DNA of 64,000 bases from Diplolepis rosae (taxonomy: Eukaryota; Arthropoda; Insecta; Hymenoptera; Diplolepididae): contig JAPYXD010000466.1 in assembly GCA_030998225.1 (NCBI GenBank), forward strand, positions 620,001 to 684,000. The letters are read 5' to 3'. Positions within the stretch are counted from its first letter, which is position 1. Every line of letters begins with the position of its first letter. The notes beneath the pieces were generated by a model, which had not been told where the DNA came from, searched no databases, and saw nothing but the letters and a program-made list of their open reading frames with translations. Position numbers and translations under genes: made by a program. This document shows, piece after piece, positions 56,454 through 64,000 of this stretch.

Positions 56454-58948
56454 ATGTTTTCCGAAATGACTTTTGTTCTGTATAACTTTTGTCTTTTCAA
56501 TAAAAATCAGTACTGTCAGTGCATCGGTGGATACATGTTTGAAGAAAGAATCATCAGATCGCTGTTTGAGTTTGGTAAGATAACCAATGCTTTTTTATAC
56601 AAAATCGACTATTATATCACAAAAACATTGTTAAGAAAACATAATAACGCTATTGATATAAAATAATTACAATCATTATCGCGGGAGAAATCGACGTAAT
56701 GGATTGAAGATGTATAAATTATTCGAATATATTTAAATTTTTGCAGAAAATGTGGCTGGTCGGGAAAGAAAAGCTTTGTTTGGCTTCTACCACAACATCA
56801 AGAAACTGACTATCGTTGAAAGTGCAAGGAACACTGCGAATGATATTAGCAGTCCCTATTCGCTATTAGGTATTGCTACCTTACAAAAAAGTCATGTGAC
56901 CAAAAATGTCCAGAGACTGGAAAAAATGGTGACTTTTGAAGAAAAATATGAATAGAAAAACGGTGGCCGAAAAAAACAAACAAAGTGCATTCGAGGAAAA
57001 TTTGAAAACATTATTCCCAGTAATGTGTAATGATGCTGTCGATGTGACTCAAAACGAGTTCATCAAAGATTTCATAATCAAACAGAAAGAAAGTCATTCA
57101 CCACTCAGAACGACTATTCTGAAAAAACGCCTCTCCGGATTAAAATTTAAAAAACGTGAGGTTGCTTATGGTGAAAAATGCAAAGCCAATTGGGAACGAA
57201 TTACTCTGACGACTCGCCTTCCAAATCTTCAATATCCAGTAATATGTCCAGTTGCCCGTCTGACCTCCAATACGTTCCACCTCAATATTCCAAAAAAAAG
57301 GGGTATAGAAAATCCAGCAGTTATTTTGACACCCAATGTAGCTTTATCTTTAGATAGAGCAAAAATAAGTGACAGAAAAGCTGCTCTTGTCTTATCAACG
57401 ATAGCACATGCACTGGGCCACGATGCATCGAAGTTGCCCACGAGTTTTTCATCGATACGAAGGGCGCGTCAAATGCAGCTTTTAACGGAAGCTGAGAAAA
57501 TTAAGGATACTTTCAGTCCAATCAGCCGCCTGACACTACATTGGGATAGCAAACTACTACCGTCTGCACCTGGTATTTACCGCTATTACCTAATTTGCAA
57601 TTGAGTAATAACTTATATTCTTGAAAATATTGTTTCCGTGGGGGAACACTATAATTTTTCGATACTGTGCAACATTGTTACGTAGCAAATTTACGTACTA
57701 TTTACCAAAATATTATCTTGAAACCATGTGATATTTGGAGAGAAAATAATTTTTTACTGCAATGATTGAATAATTATCTGAGTAGATGAATGTATTGTAT
57801 TGTATGTATGGAGCTTGCACAGGATTGGGAAATTTATTGGGGAGAAAATTGTTGAATCTCGCTTGTAGACACCATGTTTTTGAACTTGTTTTAGAAGCAG
57901 CATTTTCATTATGTTTTGGGCCTTCTTCTGGTCCAAAACCTCCTATCTTCAAACGATTCAAAGATTCGTGGTGTAACCTTGATAAATCGAATTTCAAAAG
58001 CGGCATAATCGATCCTGAGGTGGCAAAAAGTATTGAAAATCTGTGCGATGAAATTAACGTATTCGCATCAGAAATGCTCCACGTTTCTCAACCTCGAGAC
58101 GATTAAAAAGAGTTGCTTGAACTTGTTCTGATTTTTACGGGTTACATGAAAAATCCAACGTTCAAAATTCCTGGGGCCATGCATCGTGCCAGATGGATGG
58201 CAAAGGCCATTTATGTTCTTAAAATATATCTTTTTCGGGACGAATTTCCTTTAGTAGCATCAGAAAAAAATATGATACGGCGACTTAGTATTTTTGTATC
58301 ATCGATTTATATATTTGGATGGTATAATGCACCATTTTCTATTTAAGCACCACAAAATGATTTAATGTTTCTAGAAAAATTACGAAAGTTCAAAAAAATT
58401 GACGAAAAGATCGCGAATGGTACTATAAAAAAATTTTCATCACATTTATGGTACCATGCAGAAAAAACTGTTTGCCTTTCCCTGTTTGATGATCAAGTTT
58501 CACTTTCAACCAAAAAATCAATAGTGAAGAAATTGATTTTCACTCGTAAAAGAAAGAATACGAAAGATCCTCAAATAAAAACGAGAAGTCAGAGCAAAAA
58601 TTGATGTTAAAAAAATCGAAGATCTCAAACTAGAGAATTTCGTAACACCTGATAGTTACCAATTTTTTCAAATACTCGGCTTTGAGAACGTTTCATTTCT
58701 ACAAGAAGATGTCCAAAAATGGACAACTGATGAAAATTATATAAAATTGCAAGAACTCATTTCGAACTTAAGAGTAGTGAATGACCGCTGAACGGGGAGT
58801 GACTCTCGTTACAGAGTACAATAATCTATTCACGAAAAATGAAAAGCAACAGCAAGCTCTGTTTTTGACAGTCAATAAACATCGAAAAATGTTACCAGAT
58901 ATGAAAAAAATACCATCATTAAATCGTGGAAAAAATGAAATACGTTAA
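56454..58948 (+). pseudogene. hAT-like transposase pseudogene
   Basis: Exon 1 (56454-56574) ends at a GTAAGA donor. After a TTTGCAG acceptor exon 2 starts at about 56747 with NVAGRERKALFGFYHNIKK. A one-base shift near 56945 leads into a 222-codon block with LGHDASKLPTSFSSIRRARQ and LTLHWDSKLLP, the likely site of the first catalytic Asp. About 57604-57790 is non-coding and replaces the part expected to hold the second catalytic Asp. The frame resumes with LLNLACRHHVFELVLEAAF, comparable to the hAT C-x2-H region, then FGPSSGPKPPIFKRF. In-frame TAA stops occur at 58104-58106 and 58344-58346, between blocks that include RARWMAKAIYVLK and KFSSHLWYHAEKTV. A deletion near 58790 disrupts NDR/AERGV, the likely catalytic Glu. 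The last stop is at 58946-58948. I have an impression of similar unannotated proteins in other animals but cannot verify it. Confidence 0.8.
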
Positions 58949-59366
58949 TAATTTTTAAAAATATAAAAAATTCTATTTTTCCGAAAATTATTATTGTAAC
59001 ACTCGACGTTGTGTACATGATCGTGTGAGTCCATAAACATCTATCTAATTGACAGTGAGAATCTTTTCGTTAAATAATTATTGTTCTCAGACATATTTGG
59101 GAAGTTTTTACTGTATTTTGATTTATAAAAAATTGCGGCCAATATTTTTTATTTACTAGCAAATATTTGTTAATTAATTAATTTTTATTTATTAACGAAA
59201 ACAAACTATCGACTTTTACCCGACACCGTCCGAATGAGTAGTGTTTAGTGCAATAGTGTACATGCAAATTTTCAGACATTTAGTATCATATTTACAGAAA
59301 ACACACGTCTTTGTTTATACAGATGAATTCTTTGGGCGTGACTCGGCAATTATGAACAATCGCTTT

Positions 59367-60391
59367 TTTTTTTTTTTTTTTTTTTTGGTGAGGAGGAAAA
59401 ATGGCAAAATCTTTTATAGACGTTGTACAGGACTCTCCTAGGACGGGTCTAGGCATACCTGTTAAAACCAGAAAACCCCCTCTCTCGAACCAATACACCA
59501 CCCGCGGAACCGCCTTTCGGCTTTAAACTTCACGGGTGGTTGGTTCCATTAAAGTCGCGTACGACTCTTCCGTCATCCGTTCGCTCGGAACTTCCACCCG
59601 CGGCCACACGCCCACTAGGATAACCGACCAGCCGCGCCACCCAGGGGAGAAACAAACAGATTCCTCCCCCGAACGACGCGGACGGCCAAGTCTACCCGAG
59701 ACGCAGGACCGCGGGTGCAGGCCCCGATGCGATTTCTACTGGCCCTCCCCGTTGTTTCGCTCCCGACGCCCATCAAGTTCTCTCGTCTTCATCACAAGTG
59801 TGACGAATGACTCGATGAGCGTCCAGAACCGCTCAGACTGGAGCATGAGTGGGACCATCGTGTCAGGAGTAAGTTCGGAACCCACCGCCTGACCGAGGAC
59901 CCCCCTAGCCACACCCCATTTTGCGCAGACGAAGAGAGCGTGCTCTGCGTTATCCACCGGGGAATCGCAGTAGCAACACGTCTCCTCGTCTCTCTTCTTA
60001 AAGCGCCTCAGGTACGCGTTAAAACAGCCATGGCCCGAGAGCGCTTGTGCCAAGTAAAAGCCGACTTCCCCGTGCTTTCTGTTCAGCCAGGTGGCGAGCT
60101 CCGGGATCAGGCGGTAGGTCCATCTCCCTGTCTGCTCACCATGCCATCTCATCTGCCATTTCTCGACGAGTCTGCGCCTTCCATCCTTGCGGATGGCCTC
60201 CTTCGCGCGAGCGATTTCCTGCAGGTCGGCGCAGGTAAGCTCCTTGCGAAGCTGAAAGGTTTCCTGCCTTTCCTCCGCCAATAAATCTATTGGCGGGACG
60301 CTCGCTAGGACCAGCACAGCGCTCGTCGAGATAGTTCTATATGCCGAAACTATTCTCAGCGCGACAAGTCTCTGCGCCGAGAACAGCTTCT
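59367..60391 (-). mobile_element. R1-clade retrotransposon, 3'-end copy
   Basis: A 17-bp target duplication TTATGAACAATCGCTTT lies at 59350-59366 and 60392-60408. A T-run at 59367-59386 is the poly(A) tail in reverse. The copy keeps about 1.0 kb: the end of ORF2 and the 3' UTR. It appears almost identical to 24907-25915 by eye. The 5' truncation is typical of target-primed reverse transcription. Confidence 0.95.
59736..60391 (-). pseudogene. R1-clade ORF2, C-terminal part
   Basis: Reads from KKLFSAQRLVALRIVS to the native stop at 59736. It includes the C-x2-C-x8-H-x4-C knuckle (CYCDSPVDNAEHALFVC), then the correct tail with FWTLIESFVTLVMKTREL, ending NNGEGQ. The frame is open up to the truncation and shows that the 23.6-kb copy's different tail comes from a one-base loss in a G-run. 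It has no RT active site, so it is non-functional. Confidence 0.93.
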
Positions 60392-60541
60392 TTATGAACA
60401 ATCGCTTTGAGCACCCTCTAAAACATTATCGATTTTGCTCAAATTTTGGGAAAATTTCTTTTTTGTGATGCTTTTTGATATTTTGAGTTGATACGTACAA
60501 AACTTCAAAAAAGGGTTTTTTTTAATCACCCTAGTCCACAA

Positions 60542-61436
60542 AATTGACATTTTTTAAACTAAAGACTCGACTAGAATCTGTTATCCAACTTTTTCCAACT
60601 CGTCAGGATTTCAAGATATCCTAGCCTAAAAATGAACATATGGCAATTTTAGCTATATTATATATATATTCTATTTTCAGTTTGGATTATCCCGTACTGG
60701 AAAAATGTGAACCTTGTCCTGTCTTCGGTTACAAATTTTCTTGGCTTATGTAATAATACTCAGACAAATGTTTAATACTAGAATTCGTGATAGGTAGATT
60801 TTTAATTCAAGTTCGCATGTTTACGCTTGTGTATCTTCTGTTATTTATAAAATTTAAACTTGTCATTTTGTGACCTTTATTTTATAGTTTGCTTTGTGAA
60901 GAGTTTTCACGATGTTGGGAATGATTTCCATGCTGCTCAATATAAGGTAAAACAAGCTTTGTTTGATTCAAATGTATTTTGTTTAATCAAAACAGATTGT
61001 TTATCTGGAATCAAATTTTTTTTTTACCGTATATCAAATATATTAAACAAACTGTTCTTTCAGTGAAGATATGTACAATGTGGTACAATGCACTACACGA
61101 CATTTTTATTCCTGTTGCTTGCATTTTATTTATCTTTCACATTTTATAATGAAACAGATAAAATAAAAATAAAAGAAAGTGTAATAAATGCAGTTAACAA
61201 AAACAACCGTTATTAAAATAAAAACACTTATCTAGATATTTGAGATGATTGGGAGGAAACACCAATTTGGTTTAATTCAAAATATTAAATTCAAAACAAA
61301 CGTCATCAAGCAATCCTGTGATTGTTGAAAATAGTATTTTGATGGTAAATGATGATGGTAATAATGATGGTAAGGGTGATAATATTTATGATTGTAAATA
61401 AAATATTTCTTCGAAAAAAATTAATTTTATAATTAT
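60542..61436. other. AT-rich region with weak exon-like text
   Basis: A 68-codon frame at 60860-61066 follows a TTTTATAG acceptor-like site and has a possible AAG/GTAAAA donor near 60949. No family was recognised. 61320-61400 has loose GATGGTAAT-type repeats. Confidence 0.25.
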
Positions 61437-61595
61437 AGAGATTTATAAACAGACAGACATATCCTAGTGCATTTTATTTAATTTCACAAATTTCTAACTC
61501 CGTATTTCATTTTGCATGGAAATGGGATTAAACAAACTAGAATGCCGGTAAGGTAGAAATCTAGTTATGTGGTCTAGTTGGTCCTTGGCCATAAT
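61437..61595 (+). repeat. Family C repeat, copy 2
   Basis: Shares with 36085-36250 the order ATTTATAA/GACCAG, CTATCTTAG/CATATCCTAG, TTTAATTTCACAAAT, CTCCGTATTTCATTTT, CATGGAAA, GCCGGTAAGG and TAGTTATGTGGTCTAG. Confidence 0.6.
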
Positions 61596-61599
61596 CGCC

Positions 61600-62088
61600 C
61601 ATATGAGGTAATCCAGAAACGCTCGACTGATACGAAATCATTTAGCAATGATTTTACTATTTGGAATGATGAATTTGCCGACAGTATATTGTGTAACTAG
61701 GGAAACAAAAATTTATTTTGCGAGTGTGAAGTTTGATGTCCGATCCAAGCGAGGGTAACAGCTACACGACTGAAATAAATGTTTTTCCCGTGTCGTACAC
61801 GATTTTTTTTTCTACTAGGGGGTCAGAAAATGGATTTCTTCGCTTCGCACGGGGCAATTCTGTATATGTTCTCTGGAAATATTGAAACTTGTAACAGGAA
61901 TAATTTTACGTCTTAGTAACTGAAGTTTAATGCAGTTACATGCAGCTGAAAATTCAGCCATATGTAACTGAAACTCAGTTACAGTTACGTAATTTTATGG
62001 TAAATTTTATAAAAGTTCTGTTACAGTTGTGTAGTTTTAAGATACAATTTATGAAAATTCAGTTGAGCTCCATAATATAAAGAAAAAT
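61600..62088. other. AT-rich segment with text shared with family B centre
   Basis: GTTACATGCAGCTGAAAATT and GCCATATGTAACTG near 61935-61965 resemble the centre of the 51-kb foldback. TTCTTCGCTTCGCACGGGGC at 61838 contains the GCTTCGC motif of family A. No boundaries can be drawn. Confidence 0.35.
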
Positions 62089-63063
62089 TTAGAAAATTCA
62101 GTACATTTTTCTCAATTTCAAGATAGCTTTACTCAAAAACATCGTAAACACTCTCTAAATCGGAATCAGTCAAATTTTCACCGACTAAATCGGCAACAAT
62201 TATTTGTCATCGTTAATATCTATAACTTACCTTTTCAGTATACCTGATATTGATGTTAAATATCTGAGATATTTAACTTCAGTATCTCAGGCATTCAAGT
62301 TTACTAACGAGGATATTCAGAAGTTTAGTATCTTGAATATTCATTTTTAATATCTGAGATAATCAAGCTCAATATCTGAGATACTGGTGGTTAATATCTT
62401 TTTTTCAATATCTGCAGGTATTGAAGTAGAATATCTAAATGTTTGTCACATAGTTGAATGCTACTGACATTGTGCCTCAATATCTAGATATTATGGGTCA
62501 ATATCCATTTTTCTCCGTGTATCGTCAAATTTTACGTCACCGCATAGTACACGTAAATAGAAATTAAATATAATAATACATACAAATTTTTTTGTAAATT
62601 TCCGAACATTTCTAACAGTGTAGCGTTCAAAATATTTTTTTAAATAATAACAACTTCTGATAAAAACGCGTAAAAAACCTTTAGAGTAAAAAATTGAAAT
62701 GTAGCGAATAAACTTGTAATATTAACGTAAATTATAAATAAATTGCTCATAAGAATACCAGTATTCAAATATTTTGTTTATGAAAAAGAACCCACGTGTT
62801 CTGACAAAGGGATATACCTACATTTTCCAATCTCATCAACATTTGAAATTTGAAAATAAAATGAACTAACCTTATATAATATAGTATGCTATAGTTATAA
62901 ACTGGGGGATTGTAATATGTAAAAGGAAAAAATTTAACGGTGGAAGGGTTTTTTCACTAGTGAATCAGTGAGAAGGCAAAAAACTGATTCAGTCGGTGGA
63001 AATTTGACTGATGTTTTTGAGTAAAGGTATCTTGAAATTGGGAAAAATGTACTGAATTTTCTA
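62089..63063. mobile_element. Nested TIR element near the end
   Basis: Arms 62089-62145 (TTAGAAAATTCAGTACATTT onwards) and 63009-63063 are near-exact complements. Inside them are a left CTCTCTAAAT/AATCAGTCAAA end at 62150 and its partner at 62945-63010, related to the MITE at 41623. Within that, 62190-62520 is rich in AATATCTGAGATA and ends ATGGGTCAATATCCATTTTT then TCTCCGTGTA, another MITE end also seen at 16553. Confidence 0.65.
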
Positions 63064-63099
63064 ACATATGGCTGAATACAAAAAAAATATACTAGTTTT

Positions 63100-63235
63100 T
63101 TAGTTGATGTTCAAACGTTTGAAAGTATGTGCCTTCCTGAGTTATCATTTCTGGACCCTAAAGCCAATTATTAACAACAACATCGTATAAAATTATTATT
63201 TGATGGTCGATACAAGTCTTATTTTATTACTTATT
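63100..63235 (-). repeat. Family B end plus its flank, inverted
   Basis: CAAACGTTTGAAAGTATG, TTCTGGACCCTAAAGCCAAT and then AACAACAACATCGTATAAAA, continuing to GGTCGATACAAGTC. This is the reverse complement of 50945-51050, so the shared unit extends about 50 bp beyond the foldback's apparent left end. Confidence 0.75.
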
Positions 63236-63466
63236 TCTGTGAGTATCAGTTTTTTATAAATTTAAGTTTACCATCGAAGATACTAATTTCACAAATTCAC
63301 AATGGCAATTAATACTTTTGTAATATATTTATAATTGATCCATGGTCTTATGACAGTTTTTATATATTTTCAGATTAAAATAAAGTACATCCTTTTTATC
63401 AAAAAATATTTAAATTGATTTATTAATTAACGTGACACTTTTTCAGTTTAAAATTTGGTTTTCTCT

Positions 63467-63700
63467 ATTTTAGTTATTCAAAAGCTTAATCTCATTGGAA
63501 AACGACAAGAAATAACGGAAAGAACTCACCGATGTACGTTTATCCCAATAGAACTTTTCTGGAAAAACACTTTTTACTCAAGAAAACAGGAATTTTTTTA
63601 TTTACTTTTTACTATTTTCCATCCAAAGATCAATGATGAATGTGAGTGTTATGACGAAAATGGATTTCTCAAAGTTATTTTAGAAACCGTATTCAAATAG
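63467..63700 (+). CDS. Hypothetical exon-like frame
   Basis: An open frame follows a CTATTTTAG acceptor-like site and runs 77 codons, with LNLIGKRQEITERTHRCTF and PKINDECECYDENGFLK, to a stop. Composition is coding-like, but I recognise no domain and see no upstream exon. It could be a terminal exon of an unknown gene or chance. Confidence 0.2.
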   Translation: MLVIQKLNLIGKRQEITERTHRCTFIPIELFWKNTFYSRKQEFFYLLFTIFHPKINDECECYDENGFLKVILETVFK

Positions 63701-63954
63701 AAAATAATTTAATTTAAAATTTCTCCCGAATCGTTCTTTTTGTAGTCAATTTAAGAATTTCCATCTCTTAAATTTTATTACAAAAATGATTTTGTTTGAT
63801 TTAGTTTTGATTTAGTGCTAGCTATATTTCCCCCGGTCTGATGCAACGCTTTCTGTTTCATATCTTTTACATGTCCTCCTCTCTGTTTAAACTGAAAAAC
63901 TTGAAACGTTACATCGGTATGGGAACTAAGATTCCTCTGAGTGAGAAATGGATT

Positions 63955-63998
63955 GTGGGAGAGAGAGAGACAGAGAGAGGGAGAGGGGGGGGGGGCAT
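63955..63998. repeat. (GA)n and poly-G low-complexity tract
   Basis: GAGAGAGAGAC repeats pass into a run of ten G at the window edge. Confidence 0.9.
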
Positions 63999-64000
63999 TA

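Larger units (their letters stand above)
55749..60533 (+). mobile_element. hAT-like transposon with long TIRs, interrupted by an R1 copy
   Basis: An exact 8-bp duplication, GTCCACAA, flanks the element at 55741-55748 and 60534-60541. It fits the hAT target pattern nTnnnnAn. The termini TAGGGTGATTCAAAAAAACC and the complement fit the hAT start YARNG. TIRs of about 400 bp lie at 55749-56157 and 59051-60533, the right one split by a retrotransposon at 59367-60391. Without that insertion the element is about 3.7 kb. A broken, intron-containing transposase gene lies between the TIRs. Confidence 0.88.
59051..60533 (-). repeat. Right long TIR, split by the R1 insertion
   Basis: 59051-59366 and 60409-60533 together complement the left TIR. 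The insertion falls at TTATGAACAATCGCTTT, which is duplicated on both sides. Confidence 0.88.

Overview
The window looks like an AT-rich, gene-poor arthropod genome segment, most likely from an insect. The evidence is indirect: a mariner-type transposase, an R1-clade LINE with a CCHC tail, THAP and pipsqueak-type DNA-binding exons with GT-AG introns, tRNA-derived SINE heads, and microsatellites typical of insect intergenic DNA. I cannot name the species. I see no intact host gene, no rRNA and no CRISPR array. Almost everything recognisable is a mobile element, usually broken and often nested in another.

Layout. 0-7.9 kb: an inverted-repeat cassette, (AAT)n tracts around a head-to-head SINE fragment pair, a decayed mariner (3.03-4.05 kb), a TIR element (4.64-5.20 kb), the first copy of a recurrent (CAGA)n-bearing repeat (family A) and a three-unit tandem repeat. 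8.1-11.4 kb: an unrecognised multi-exon gene remnant split by a TA-flanked element with a pipsqueak-type helix-turn-helix. 11.8-16.3 kb: family A in reverse with a clean MITE insertion, an internally deleted DDE transposase, and a THAP-domain gene remnant whose intron holds a foldback (family B) that is itself interrupted by a Tc1-like element. 16.6-19.4 kb: a 2.8-kb palindrome (family E). 19.5-20.7 kb: family A again. 22.95-26.73 kb: a TIR element inside a (TATG)n tract, carrying a 22-bp minisatellite, a coding remnant and a 2.3-kb R1-clade retrotransposon copy.

26.8-31 kb is mostly unique DNA with nothing I recognise. 31.5-35 kb holds family A, another repeat and a second DDE transposase pseudogene. 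38.2-39.5, 41.3-42.8, 43.1-45.4, 47.6-48.5, 49.5, 51.0-52.0 and 54.2-55.4 kb hold further TIR or foldback elements, several with tRNA-like modules. 55.75-60.53 kb is the best-defined unit: a hAT-like transposon with an exact 8-bp target duplication, TIRs of about 400 bp and a decayed transposase of unusual sequence. Its right TIR is interrupted by a 1-kb 5'-truncated R1 copy with a 17-bp target duplication. The end of the window holds another nested TIR element.

The main interest is in how the elements relate. Empty sites inside related repeats fix several insertions to the base. A hairpin core with compensating stem changes recurs across repeat families. tRNA-like modules recur inside foldbacks, and a TAGCGCC-type motif lies 50-120 bp upstream of three unrelated transposase starts. 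All frame calls and similarities were made by eye; no alignment, folding or database search was run.
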